This document shows positions 18,848 to 27,777 of a stretch of DNA of 64,000 nucleotides, in pieces. Position 1 is the stretch's first letter, and each line of letters begins with the position of its first letter. The translations under genes and the position numbers were made by a program. Origin of the DNA: Streptomyces sp. 130 (lineage in GTDB: Bacteria; Actinomycetota; Actinomycetes; Streptomycetales; Streptomycetaceae); the NCBI RefSeq assembly GCF_007096885.1, contig NZ_VJNO01000010.1, positions 124,001-188,000 of the forward strand, written 5' to 3'. The notes under the pieces were generated by a model, which saw only the letters and a program-made list of their open reading frames with translations, was not told the DNA's origin and searched no databases.

Positions 18848-19163
18848 TCCCGTCGTATGAGAATCTATGGACGGGTCGTGCATATCCGTCAGGGATGAGT
18901 ACGAGCACCGGCCTTCTTGTCACTTCCTGCGCAGACCCGTGCGGGCGCCGCCGTGGCCTCGGCCGCCCGGAGATGCGGAATCCCGTCTGTCACTTGTGTG
19001 TCCGAGCCGGTCCCCGGCGGTCCCCGGTGGCCCGCGGGGCGTACGGGCCCTGCTCGCCGGCCCCGGAACTTGTCACTCGGAGACAGTTTTTCCGGCCGTC
19101 CTGCTCAGCCGATGAGAAGGAATCGACCCCTTCGCGGTCTCGCGCGAAAACTTGATGACCTGG

Positions 19164-19194
19164 TATTGCGGCCCAGGTTACCCACCCGTAGCGT
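19164..19194 (+). promoter_or_regulatory. Shared-motif promoter of the Mce operon
   Basis: -35 box TTGCGG (19164-19169), 17-base spacer and -10 box TAGCGT (19187-19192). TTACCCACCCGTAGCGTCA (19176-19194) differs by one base from 14662-14680. The dyad GTTAC-N6-GTAGC overlaps the -10 box as in the other copies. Confidence 0.55.
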
Positions 19195-19344
19195 CACCTC
19201 CGTCAGCAACTCCTCCGGCGCGTCCGGGGATTGCTCACCCGTCGGCAGGGGGCCCGGGCGCGTGTCCGGCCCTCTGGGCCGCGGGGTTCCGGCCTGCACC
19301 GACGGACGGCAGTGCGCAGTACTTCACAAGATCGGAAACGGAAC

Positions 19345-19361
19345 TTGTCATCCGATGACAA
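19345..19361. promoter_or_regulatory. Perfect palindrome in the Mce leader
   Basis: TTGTCATC-C-GATGACAA, an eight-base inverted repeat with one central base, 117 bases upstream of the ATPase start. A related site TTGTCACTCGGAGACAG lies at 19070-19086 (about 12 of 17 positions match). It is probably an operator for a dimeric repressor, or a second regulatory input beside the shared promoter motif. Confidence 0.55.
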
Positions 19362-19477
19362 ATGGTCCGGATCTTTGCGAATGGGCTGCTCAAGGGCTTG
19401 TCCTGGCGGTGCCGGTGAACTTAACGTGCGCCCCTCAGCGCATTTCTGTCACTTCGTGAGCGCACGCAGGAGGTGGG

Positions 19478-20473
19478 ATGGGAATCGAAGTAGTGGTCGA
19501 AGGGCTCACCAAGTCTTTCGGCAAGCAGAACATCTGGCAGGATGTGTCGCTCACGCTTCCCGCAGGCGAGGTCAGTGTCATGCTCGGCCCGTCCGGGACG
19601 GGAAAGACGGTGTTCCTCAAATCCATCATCGGCCTCCTCAAGCCTGAACGCGGACGCGTTCTCGTCAATGGCGTCGACATGGTGAACGGTTCCGAGCGGG
19701 ACATCATGGAGACCCGCAAGCTCTTCGGCCTCATGTTCCAGGACGGCGCCCTTTTCGGGTCGATGTCGCTCTTCGACAACATCGCGTTCCCGCTCCGGGA
19801 GCACACCCGCAAGAAGGAATCCGAGATCCGCCGCATCGTCATGGAGCGGATCGACGTCGTGGGCCTCCTGGGCGCGGAGAACAAGCTCCCCGGCGAGATC
19901 TCCGGCGGCATGCGCAAGCGGGCCGGCCTCGCCCGCGCCCTCGTCCTGGACCCCCAGATCATCCTCTGCGACGAACCGGACTCCGGCCTCGACCCGGTCC
20001 GCACCGCGTACATCTCCCAGCTCCTCGTCGACCTCAACGCACAGATCGACGCGACGATGCTCATCGTCACCCACAACCTCGACATCGCCTCCACCGTGCC
20101 GGACAACATGGGGATGCTGTTCTGCCGCAACCTCGTCACCTTCGGGCCCCGCGAGGTGCTGCTCACCAGCGACCTGCCCGTCGTCAACCAGTTCCTCGCC
20201 GGCCGCTGCGAGGGGCCCATCGGCATGTCCGAGGAGAAGGACGCCGCCACCCTCGCCGCCGAGGAGCGAGACGGCTACGGCCAGGGCATCACCTCGGCCA
20301 ACGCCCCGCGCACCGTCGTCCCCCAGCTGGAGCCCACCCCCGGCCTGCCGGTGCGCCAGGGCGCCCTGCGCCGCCGGGAGCGCGTCATGTCGATGCTCGG
20401 CGAGCTGCCGGAGGCCGCCCGTACCGCGATCCTCAACAGCTACAGCCCCGCCGTGGGCGGTGGACGCCGGTGA
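19478..20473 (+). CDS. mkl: Mce-transporter ATPase (Mkl/MceG type)
   Basis: Protein of 331 residues; ATG 19478 has an excellent AGGAGG upstream. ABC ATPase domain with Walker A GPSGTGKT (residues 37-44), signature ISGGMRKR (~149), Walker B IILCDEPDSGLDP and the switch His in VTHN. This order and the EPDSGLDP Walker B are typical of the MlaF/Mkl subfamily that powers Mce lipid import. The ~75 residues after the ABC domain are an actinobacterial extension. First gene of the operon; the next gene overlaps its stop by four bases (GTGA). Confidence 0.95.
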   Translation: MGIEVVVEGLTKSFGKQNIWQDVSLTLPAGEVSVMLGPSGTGKTVFLKSIIGLLKPERGRVLVNGVDMVNGSERDIMETRKLFGLMFQDGALFGSMSLFDNIAFPLREHTRKKESEIRRIVMERIDVVGLLGAENKLPGEISGGMRKRAGLARALVLDPQIILCDEPDSGLDPVRTAYISQLLVDLNAQIDATMLIVTHNLDIASTVPDNMGMLFCRNLVTFGPREVLLTSDLPVVNQFLAGRCEGPIGMSEEKDAATLAAEERDGYGQGITSANAPRTVVPQLEPTPGLPVRQGALRRRERVMSMLGELPEAARTAILNSYSPAVGGGRR

Positions 20474-21330
20474 CCGCCCCCATGCCCGTACGGCCCCCCG
20501 GCGAACCGGAGCCGGTGGACCGCGCGCCGGAGCCCGCGAAGGCGCCCGAGGCCCCGCGCCCCAGCAAGCTCGCCGCGCCGCTGCGCGAGACCGGGCGGCT
20601 GTTCGCGCTCGCCGGGACCGTGAGCCGGGAGACCTTCCGACGGCCGTTCCAGGTGCGGGAGTTCATCGAGCAGTTCTGGTTCGTCGCCAGCGTGACCATC
20701 CTGCCCGCCGCCCTCGTGTCCATCCCGTTCGGCGCGGTGATCGCCCTCCAGGTCGGCTCGCTCACCCAGCAGCTCGGCGCCCAGTCCTTCACCGGCGGCG
20801 CCAGCGTCCTCGCCGTCATCCAGCAGGCCAGCCCGATCATCGTGGCCCTGCTGGTCTCGGGGGCCGCCGGGTCCGCGATCTGCGCCGACCTCGGCTCCCG
20901 CAAGATCCGCGAGGAGCTGGACGCGATGGAGGTCATGGGCGTCTCGCCCGTGCAGCGCCTGGTCGTCCCGCGCGTGCTCGCCACCATGCTCGTCGCCGTC
21001 CTGCTCAACGGCCTGGTCTCCGTCGTCGGCACCCTCGGCGGCTACTTCTTCAACGTGATCATGCAGAACGGCACCCCGGGCGCGTACCTCTCCAGCTTCT
21101 CCGCCCTCGCCCAGCTGCCCGACCTCTACGTCAGCGAGGTCAAGGCGCTGATCTTCGGCTTCATCGCCGGCATCGTCGCCGCCTACCGCGGCCTCAACCC
21201 GCGCGGCGGCCCGAAGGGGGTGGGCGACGCGGTCAACCAGTCCGTCGTCATCACCTTCATGCTGCTGTTCTTCGTGAACATGGTCCTCACGGCGATCTAC
21301 CTGCAGATCGTCCCCGCGAAGGGGAGCTGA
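20470..21330 (+). CDS. yrbE1A: Mce-transporter permease YrbE1A (MlaE family)
   Basis: Protein of 286 residues, GTG start overlapping the ATPase stop. After a ~35-residue Pro/Glu-rich cytoplasmic N-terminus come the MlaE-type helices: FREFI-like coupling segment (VREFIEQFWFVASVTILPAAL), GAAGSAICADLGSRKIREELDAMEVMG, which is the family's diagnostic loop contacting the ATPase, and three or four further helices. It forms the inner-membrane channel of the Mce importer with YrbE1B. Confidence 0.95.
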   Translation: MTAPMPVRPPGEPEPVDRAPEPAKAPEAPRPSKLAAPLRETGRLFALAGTVSRETFRRPFQVREFIEQFWFVASVTILPAALVSIPFGAVIALQVGSLTQQLGAQSFTGGASVLAVIQQASPIIVALLVSGAAGSAICADLGSRKIREELDAMEVMGVSPVQRLVVPRVLATMLVAVLLNGLVSVVGTLGGYFFNVIMQNGTPGAYLSSFSALAQLPDLYVSEVKALIFGFIAGIVAAYRGLNPRGGPKGVGDAVNQSVVITFMLLFFVNMVLTAIYLQIVPAKGS

Positions 21331-21333
21331 CCC

Positions 21334-22137
21334 TTGTCAATGCTCGGCTGGCTCGACAGATCCGGTGACCAGCTCACCTTCTACGTGAGGGCACTGATCT
21401 GGATTCCGCGCACCCTGCGCCGCTACCTCAAGGAGGTCCAGCGCCTCCTGGCCGAGGTCGCCTTCGGCAGCGGCGGCCTCGGCGTCGTCGGCGGCACCAT
21501 CGGCGTGATGATCGCGATGACCCTGGCCACCGGCACGGTCGTCGGACTCCAGGGCTACGCGGCCCTCAACCAGATCGGCACCGCCGCCTTCACCGGCTTC
21601 ATCTCCGCGTACTTCAACACCCGCGAGATCGCCCCGCTCGTCGCCGGACTCGCCCTCTCCGCGACCGTCGGGGCCGGCTTCACCGCGCAGCTCGGCGCCA
21701 TGCGCATCAACGAGGAGGTCGACGGCCTCGAATCGATGGGCGTGCGCTCGATGCCCTACCTCGTCACCACGCGCATCATCGCCGGGGTCGTCGCGATCAT
21801 CCCGCTGTACGCGATCGGGCTGCTCTCCTCGTACGTCGCCTCCCGCTATGTCACCGTCCTGTTCAACGGACAGTCCGCGGGCACGTACGACCACTACTTC
21901 AATCTCTTCCTGTCCCCGGCCGACGTGCTCCTGTCGGTGCTCAAGGTGCTGATCTTCAGCGTGATGGTGATCCTCGCCCACTGCTACTACGGCTTCCACG
22001 CCACCGGCGGGCCCGCCGGGGTCGGAGTGGCCGTCGGCCGGTCCGTGCGCAACGCGATCGTGCTGATCAGCGTCACCGACTTCTTCCTCTCGCTCGCCAT
22101 CTGGGGCGCCACGACGACGGTGAAGGTGGCCGGCTGA
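21334..22137 (+). CDS. yrbE1B: Mce-transporter permease YrbE1B (MlaE family)
   Basis: Protein of 267 residues. TTG 21334 is preferred because AAGGGGA lies about eight bases upstream; ATG 21340, two codons later, is the alternative. The diagnostic MlaE loop reads GAGFTAQLGAMRINEEVDGLESMG. Five or six membrane segments. It pairs with YrbE1A as a heterodimeric permease. The stop overlaps the first Mce gene by one base. Confidence 0.95.
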   Translation: MSMLGWLDRSGDQLTFYVRALIWIPRTLRRYLKEVQRLLAEVAFGSGGLGVVGGTIGVMIAMTLATGTVVGLQGYAALNQIGTAAFTGFISAYFNTREIAPLVAGLALSATVGAGFTAQLGAMRINEEVDGLESMGVRSMPYLVTTRIIAGVVAIIPLYAIGLLSSYVASRYVTVLFNGQSAGTYDHYFNLFLSPADVLLSVLKVLIFSVMVILAHCYYGFHATGGPAGVGVAVGRSVRNAIVLISVTDFFLSLAIWGATTTVKVAG

Positions 22138-23438
22138 TGACCTCACGCGCCATCCGCACCACCACCCGCAGAACCGCGGGAGTCGCACTCTTCCTCGTGC
22201 CCGCCGTCCTCATCTGGGTCTCGGTCTCGGTGTACGAGAAGGACTTCACGCACGACGCGACCGTCACCGTACGCACATCGAGCGTCGGCAACGAGATGCA
22301 CGAGAACGCCGACGTGAAGCTGCGCGGCGTCGTCGTCGGCCAGGTCCGGAACATCGCGGCCGACGGCGACGGGGCCCGGCTCACCCTCGCGATCAAGCCC
22401 GACAAGCTGGACCGCATCCCGGCCGACGTCACCGCCCAGATGCTGCCCACCACGCTCTTCGGGGAACGGTTCGTCGCCCTCGTACCGCCCCCCGTGCCGT
22501 CGGCGAAGACGCTCGGCGCGGGTGACGTCATCCCGCAGGACCGGTCCAGCAACGCCATCGAGCTGGAAGAGGTCCTCGACAACGTCCTGCCGCTGCTCAC
22601 CGCGGTGAAGCCGGAGAAGCTGTCCGCCACCCTCAACGCGGTCTCCACCGCACTCGAGGGCCGCGGCGAGAAGCTGGGCGACACCCTCGTGAAGCTGGAC
22701 GCCCACCTCAAGAGGTTCAACCCCCAGCTCCCCACGCTCAACGAGGACATCAAGGAACTCGTCAAGGTGAGCCGGCTCTACGCGGACGCCGCCCCCGACG
22801 TCCTGGACGCCCTCACCGACTTCACCACCACCAGCGGCACCCTCGCCGAACAGCAGGCGAACCTCGCGAACGTCTACGGGTCCACCACCGCGTCCGCCCG
22901 CGACGTCACCGCCTTCCTCCAGCGGAACAAGGACAACCTCATCCGGCTCGCCGCCAGCGGCAGGCCCACCCTGGAGACCCTGGCGAAGTACTCCTCGGAG
23001 TTCCCCTGCACCCTGCGCACCGTGGCCAACTTCGTCCCGGCCATGGACAAGGCGCTCGGCAAGGGCACCGACCAGCCCGGGCTGCACGTCACCCTCAAGA
23101 CCGTGCCGTCCAAGGGCAAGTACGTCGCCGGCGAGGACACCCCGGTGTACAACGCCACCGGCGGACCGCACTGCTACTCCATCCCGTACGTCGGCCAGAC
23201 CGTGCCGACCGCCGACGCCAGGGCCTCCGCCGGCACCGCCCGGGCGGCGGACCCGGCCACACCGGTCGAGGTCCCCGCGGCCGACCCGTCGCTCGGCATG
23301 CCCAACTCACCACAGGAGAGCCGCCTCGTCAACGAGCTGGTCGCTCCCTCACTGAAAGTCCGGCCGCAGGCCCTGCCCGAGTGGAGCAGCGTGCTCATCG
23401 GCCCGGCCTTCCGCGGTGTGGAGGTGAAACTCAAGTGA
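22137..23438 (+). CDS. mceA: MCE-family substrate-binding protein A
   Basis: Protein of 433 residues. A single N-terminal membrane helix (residues ~14-32) is followed by an MCE domain (TVTVRTSSVGNEMHENADV, KLRGVVVGQV) and a long helical region (~130-290) as in other Mce proteins. The C-terminal ~90 residues are Ala/Pro-rich and contain the YSIPYVGQTVPTAD stretch. Mce subunits form a hexameric needle carrying lipids from the cell surface to YrbE. This is the first of six, occupying the MceA position. Confidence 0.94.
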   Translation: MTSRAIRTTTRRTAGVALFLVPAVLIWVSVSVYEKDFTHDATVTVRTSSVGNEMHENADVKLRGVVVGQVRNIAADGDGARLTLAIKPDKLDRIPADVTAQMLPTTLFGERFVALVPPPVPSAKTLGAGDVIPQDRSSNAIELEEVLDNVLPLLTAVKPEKLSATLNAVSTALEGRGEKLGDTLVKLDAHLKRFNPQLPTLNEDIKELVKVSRLYADAAPDVLDALTDFTTTSGTLAEQQANLANVYGSTTASARDVTAFLQRNKDNLIRLAASGRPTLETLAKYSSEFPCTLRTVANFVPAMDKALGKGTDQPGLHVTLKTVPSKGKYVAGEDTPVYNATGGPHCYSIPYVGQTVPTADARASAGTARAADPATPVEVPAADPSLGMPNSPQESRLVNELVAPSLKVRPQALPEWSSVLIGPAFRGVEVKLK

Positions 23439-24466
23439 AGCGCCGTTCCATCGCGGGACCGCTCGCGAAATCGATCGTGTTCATCGTGGTGACGAGCCTG
23501 GCCACCACGGTCCTGGCCCTGTCCATCGCCAACACCGGTGTGGGCGAGACCCGTTCGTACAAGGCCCGGTTCACCGACGCCACCGGACTCATCGTCGGGG
23601 ACAGCGTCCGGGTCGCCGGCGTGAAGGTCGGCCAGGTCGAGTCCATCGAGGTCGCCGACCGCCGGGTCGCCGAGGTCCGCTTCAGCGTCCGCAGGACCAA
23701 GAAGCTCCCGGCCTCGGTCACCGCGTCGATCAAGTACCTCAACATGGTCGGCCAGCGCTACATCGACCTCGACCAGGGCGCGGGCCCGGTCGGCGAGACC
23801 TTCGCCCCGGGCGCCACCATCCCGCTGTCGCGCACCACCCCGGCGCTCGACCTGACCCAGCTCTTCAACGGCTTCCAGCCCCTCTTCGAAGGGCTCTCGC
23901 CGCCGGACGTCAACGAGCTGGCCGGCTCGATCGTCCAGGTGCTCCAGGGCGAGGGCGGCACCGTCGACTCCATCCTCCAGCACGTCGGCTCGCTGACCGG
24001 CACGGTCGCCGCCAAGGACAAGGTGATCGGCGAGGTGATCAAGAACCTCAACTCGGTCCTGAAGACCGTCAACGACCGGGAGGACGGCTTCAACGACCTG
24101 GTCGACACGCTCCAGGCCCTCGTCACCGGCTTCGCGGGCGACCGCAAGCCGCTCGGCGAGGCCGTCACCGCGATGGGCGCGCTCACCACCGTCACCGCGG
24201 ACCTCTTCGAGGACGGGCGGAAGCCCCTCAAGGACGACATCAAGGAGCTCGGCCGGCTCTCCGGGAACCTGGCCGACAACACCCCGAAGATCGAGAACTT
24301 CCTGCAGAAGACCCCGGCCAAGATGGAGGCCATCGGCCGCCTCGCCTCGTACGGCTCCTGGCTCAACCTCTACCTCTGCGAGGCGAAGGTCAGCGGCGTG
24401 ACGACGAGCGACGGCAGCACCCCGCCGACCGGCATCGAGATCACCCAGCCGAGGTGCCTGTCATGA
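23435..24466 (+). CDS. mceB: MCE-family protein B
   Basis: Protein of 343 residues from GTG 23435 overlapping the mceA stop by four bases (GTGA); the upstream in-frame ATG lies inside mceA and lacks a ribosome site. One N-terminal helix (SIVFIVVTSLATTVLALSIA), MCE domain (YKARFTDATGLIVGDSVRVAGVKVG cut short here to its first part, ending near residue 125), helical needle region and a short Cys-containing tail. It stands in the MceB position of the Mce complex. Confidence 0.93.
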   Translation: MKRRSIAGPLAKSIVFIVVTSLATTVLALSIANTGVGETRSYKARFTDATGLIVGDSVRVAGVKVGQVESIEVADRRVAEVRFSVRRTKKLPASVTASIKYLNMVGQRYIDLDQGAGPVGETFAPGATIPLSRTTPALDLTQLFNGFQPLFEGLSPPDVNELAGSIVQVLQGEGGTVDSILQHVGSLTGTVAAKDKVIGEVIKNLNSVLKTVNDREDGFNDLVDTLQALVTGFAGDRKPLGEAVTAMGALTTVTADLFEDGRKPLKDDIKELGRLSGNLADNTPKIENFLQKTPAKMEAIGRLASYGSWLNLYLCEAKVSGVTTSDGSTPPTGIEITQPRCLS

Positions 24467-25479
24467 TCAAGCCGATACGCCACCGCAACCCCGTCGCCGT
24501 CGGCATCGTCGGCCTCCTCCTGCTCGCCCTCATCGGATTCGGCGCCTACCGGGCCGACTCGCTCCCCTTCATCGGCGGCGGCACCACCTACAGCGCCGAC
24601 TTCACCGAGTCCGCCGGACTCAGCGAGGGCGACGAGGTCCGCATCGCCGGCGTCAAGGTCGGCAAGGTCACCGGCGTCTCCCTGGACGGCGCCAAGGTGA
24701 AGGTCACCTTCAAGGTCAAGGACGCCTGGATCGGCAACGCCAGCACCGTCGGCATCGCCATCAAGACGCTGCTCGGCGAGAAGTACCTCGCCGTCGACCC
24801 GCTCGGCGACTCCGCGCAGGACCCGGACGAGCGCATCACCGCCTCCCGCACCACATCCCCGTACGACGTCACCCAGGCGTTCAACGGACTGGGCGAGACC
24901 ATCGGCGAGATCGACACCGAACAGCTCGCCAAGAGCTTCGAGACGATCTCCGCCACCTTCAAGGACTCCCCGCCCGACGTGAAGAGCGCCGCCGAGGGGC
25001 TCTCCGCGCTGTCGAAGACCGTCTCCGAACGCGACGCCCAGCTGGCCACCCTGCTCAAGGGCAGCAAGCAGCTCACCAAGACCCTCGCCGACAAGAAGAG
25101 CGGCTTCGAAACCCTCCTGGACGACGGCAACCTGCTCCTCGGCGAGATCCAGGCCCGCCGCGACTCCATCCACCTGCTGCTCACCGGCACCCGCGACCTG
25201 GGCACCCAGCTCACCGGTCTCGTCTCCGACAACAACAAGCAGCTGAAGCCGACCCTCCAGGCGCTCGGCCGGGTCACCGCGGTGCTCAAGAAGAACCGCA
25301 AGAGCCTCGACCAGGTGCTCGCGCTCGCCGGCTCCTACAACCGGCTCGTCGGCAACACCCTCGGCAACGGCCGCTGGTTCGACAACTACGTCTGCGGTGT
25401 CGTCCCGAAGAACTACCTGCCCGCGAACACACCCCCGGCGACCGGCTGCATGCCTCCGAAGCAGGAAGGCGGGCACTGA
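24463..25479 (+). CDS. mceC: MCE-family protein C
   Basis: Protein of 338 residues, ATG 24463 in an ATGA overlap with mceB. Membrane helix at ~12-28, then the MCE domain (YSADFTESAGLSEGDEVRI, AGVKVGKVTGVSL, LLGEKYLAVDPLG). A long amphipathic helical stretch (~140-290) follows. The C-terminus has two Cys (YVCGVVPKN, TGCMPPK). Third Mce subunit of the predicted heterohexamer. Confidence 0.93.
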   Translation: MIKPIRHRNPVAVGIVGLLLLALIGFGAYRADSLPFIGGGTTYSADFTESAGLSEGDEVRIAGVKVGKVTGVSLDGAKVKVTFKVKDAWIGNASTVGIAIKTLLGEKYLAVDPLGDSAQDPDERITASRTTSPYDVTQAFNGLGETIGEIDTEQLAKSFETISATFKDSPPDVKSAAEGLSALSKTVSERDAQLATLLKGSKQLTKTLADKKSGFETLLDDGNLLLGEIQARRDSIHLLLTGTRDLGTQLTGLVSDNNKQLKPTLQALGRVTAVLKKNRKSLDQVLALAGSYNRLVGNTLGNGRWFDNYVCGVVPKNYLPANTPPATGCMPPKQEGGH

Positions 25480-25480
25480 G

Positions 25481-26611
25481 ATGAGACCCACCCGCGTCAT
25501 CGGCATCGGCGCCGGCCTCGTCGTCGTGGCCGTCGCCGCCATCTCCGGGGCCTCGGCCCTGGAGGAGCGGGGCGGCACCACCGTCACCGCCTACTTCGAC
25601 CAGGTCACCGGCGTCTACGCGGGGTCCGACCTGCGCATACTCGGCGTACGCGTCGGCCGCGTCGAATCCGTCGAACCGCGCGGCAAGGACGTCAAGGTCG
25701 TCCTGCACATCGACAAGGGCGTCCAGGTCCCCAAGGACGCACACGCCGTCGTCGTCGCGCCCAGCCTGGTCGCCGACCGGTACGTCCAGCTCGCCCCCGC
25801 CTACACCGGGGGAGCGGCCATGCAGGACGGCGCCCAGCTCCCCGCCGCCAACAACGCGGTTCCCGTGGAGGTCGACCAGCTCTACGCGTCCATCACCGAA
25901 CTGTCCACCGCGCTCGGCCCCGACGGGGCGAACGCCGAAGGGGCCTTCGCCGGTCTCCTGGACACCGGAGCCAAGAACCTCAAGGGCAACGGCAAGGACA
26001 TCGGCGACTCCATCGAGCAGTTCGGCAAGGCGACCAAGACCCTGGACAAGTCGAGCGGCAACCTCTTCGACACGCTGTCCTACCTCCAGACCTTCACCAC
26101 CATGCTGAAGGAGAACGACGGCAACGTCCGCGCCGCCGAGGAGCAGCTGAACTCCGTCACCGGCTTCCTCGCCGACGACAAGAAGAACCTCGGCGCCGCG
26201 CTCAAGGAGCTCGGCACCGCGCTCGGCCAGGTGAAGACCTTCATCCAGGACAACCGGGGCGAGCTCAAGAAGAACGTGGACGCGCTCGTGCCGATCACCC
26301 AGGCCCTCGTCGACCAGCGCGCCTCGCTGGCCGAGTCGATGGACGTCCTGCCGCTCTCGGCGGGCAACGTCCTCAACGCCTACGACCCCGAGCACCGCAC
26401 ACTCAACGGCCGGACCAACCTCAACGAACTCAGCATGGGCGGCCCGCTCCTCGAGTCCTCCCTCGCCCTCCAGGGCCTCTCCCCGGTGGACACCGAACGG
26501 CAGAAGGCCCTGCCCACGCTGCCGCTCCCGGCCGTGGGCACGGTCTACGGAACGCCGGAGGACGCCGAGGGCGACAAGGACGCCAAGGACACGAAGGGGG
26601 CGAACCGATGA
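25481..26611 (+). CDS. mceD: MCE-family protein D
   Basis: Protein of 376 residues from ATG 25481, one base after the mceC stop; the upstream frame lies within mceC. N-terminal helix (IGIGAGLVVVAVAAISG), MCE domain (VTAYFDQVTGVYAGSDLRI, LGVRVGRVESVEP), helical domain, and a Lys/Asp-rich tail (GDKDAKDTKGANR). The helical region is rich in Lys-Asn-Leu heptads. Fourth subunit of the Mce complex. Confidence 0.93.
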   Translation: MRPTRVIGIGAGLVVVAVAAISGASALEERGGTTVTAYFDQVTGVYAGSDLRILGVRVGRVESVEPRGKDVKVVLHIDKGVQVPKDAHAVVVAPSLVADRYVQLAPAYTGGAAMQDGAQLPAANNAVPVEVDQLYASITELSTALGPDGANAEGAFAGLLDTGAKNLKGNGKDIGDSIEQFGKATKTLDKSSGNLFDTLSYLQTFTTMLKENDGNVRAAEEQLNSVTGFLADDKKNLGAALKELGTALGQVKTFIQDNRGELKKNVDALVPITQALVDQRASLAESMDVLPLSAGNVLNAYDPEHRTLNGRTNLNELSMGGPLLESSLALQGLSPVDTERQKALPTLPLPAVGTVYGTPEDAEGDKDAKDTKGANR

Positions 26612-27777
26612 ACCGGAGACCGCGCAGACCCGCCGCCCTCGGCACCACGGGCGGGCCGGCACTCATCGCGCTCGGCCTGTGCTGCACCCTCTTCGCCACC
26701 GGATGCGGAGCCCCGCACTTCTCCGGCATCGAGGACCTGCCGCTGCCCGGCGGGGCCGACCTCGGCGACCACCCGTACGAGATCACCGCGGACTTCGGGG
26801 ACGTGCTCAGCCTCTCCCCGCAGTCCTCGGTCAAGGTCAACGACGTCGCCGTCGGCCGGGTCACCAAGATCTCGCTGGCGCCCGACGGCTGGCGGGCCCG
26901 GGTCACCATGAAGGTCAACGGCAGGATCGACCTGCCCGCCAACGCCTACGCCCACCTGGAGCAGTCCAGCCTGCTCGGCGAGAAGTACATCCAGCTCACC
27001 CCGCCCGCCAAGGGCAAGGAGCAGGGCACACTCGCCGACGGCGACCGCATTCCGCTCACCCGTACCAACCGCAACCCCGAGGTCGAAGAGGTCTTCGGCG
27101 CCCTGTCCATGCTCCTCAACGGCGGCGGCGTCCAGCAGCTCAAGACCATCACCACCGAACTCAACAAGGCCCTGAGCGGGCAGGAACCCCAGGTCAAATC
27201 CATGCTCCACCGGGTCGACGAGCTCGTCACCGACCTGGACGACCACCGCGGCGACATCACCGCCGCGCTCGACGGCGTCAACCGGCTCTCCAGCACCCTG
27301 GCCGGCCGCAAACAGCAGGTGGGCACCGTCCTCACCGAGCTCAGCCCCGGCATGAAGGTGCTGGAGAAGCAGCGCGGATCGCTCATGACGATGCTCCGCT
27401 CCCTGGACACCCTCTCCGACGTCGCCGTCACCACCATCAACCGGAGCAAGGCGGACACCATTGCCGACCTCAAGGCCCTCGCACCGACCCTGCGGGCCCT
27501 CGCCGACTCGGGCAACGATCTGCCCGACTCCCTCCAGGTGCTGCTCACCTACCCGTTCACCGACGAGGTGCTGCGCGGCGTGAAGGGCGACTACCTCAAC
27601 GTGTACCTCGACCTGACGGCCGAACCCGGCACCCAGATCATCCCCGCCTACGAGCCCGACACGCAGACCCCGCCCGCCCAGGCCCAGGCGGTCGCCGGCG
27701 CCGGACTGCCGCTGCCCCTTCCCGCGACCTCGGCGCCGACGACGAGCCGGCCCACGGACTCGAAGGGGAGCAACTGA
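26608..27777 (+). CDS. mceE: MCE-family lipoprotein E
   Basis: Protein of 389 residues in ATGA overlap with mceD. The signal peptide ends in a lipobox-like LFATGC with Cys33 as the likely lipid-modified residue; the MceE position is a lipoprotein in other actinobacteria as well. MCE domain (YEITADFGDVLSLSPQSSV, KVNDVAVGRVTKI, LLGEKYIQLTPP), helical region and a Pro/Thr-rich tail. It would anchor one needle subunit to the membrane by lipid instead of a helix. Confidence 0.94.
   Translation: MNRRPRRPAALGTTGGPALIALGLCCTLFATGCGAPHFSGIEDLPLPGGADLGDHPYEITADFGDVLSLSPQSSVKVNDVAVGRVTKISLAPDGWRARVTMKVNGRIDLPANAYAHLEQSSLLGEKYIQLTPPAKGKEQGTLADGDRIPLTRTNRNPEVEEVFGALSMLLNGGGVQQLKTITTELNKALSGQEPQVKSMLHRVDELVTDLDDHRGDITAALDGVNRLSSTLAGRKQQVGTVLTELSPGMKVLEKQRGSLMTMLRSLDTLSDVAVTTINRSKADTIADLKALAPTLRALADSGNDLPDSLQVLLTYPFTDEVLRGVKGDYLNVYLDLTAEPGTQIIPAYEPDTQTPPAQAQAVAGAGLPLPLPATSAPTTSRPTDSKGSN

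Larger units (their letters stand above)
18709..19477. other. Long regulatory region between the secreted gene and the Mce operon
   Basis: These 769 bases show no credible gene. They hold two divergent promoters with the shared motif (18816-18847 minus, 19164-19194 plus) and five YTGTCA-type elements: 18917, 18987, 19070, 19345 and 19446. A near-palindrome (19070-19086) and a perfect palindrome (19345-19361) are built on two of these. The stretch after 19199 would be a ~280-base 5' leader of the Mce mRNA. Confidence 0.65.
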
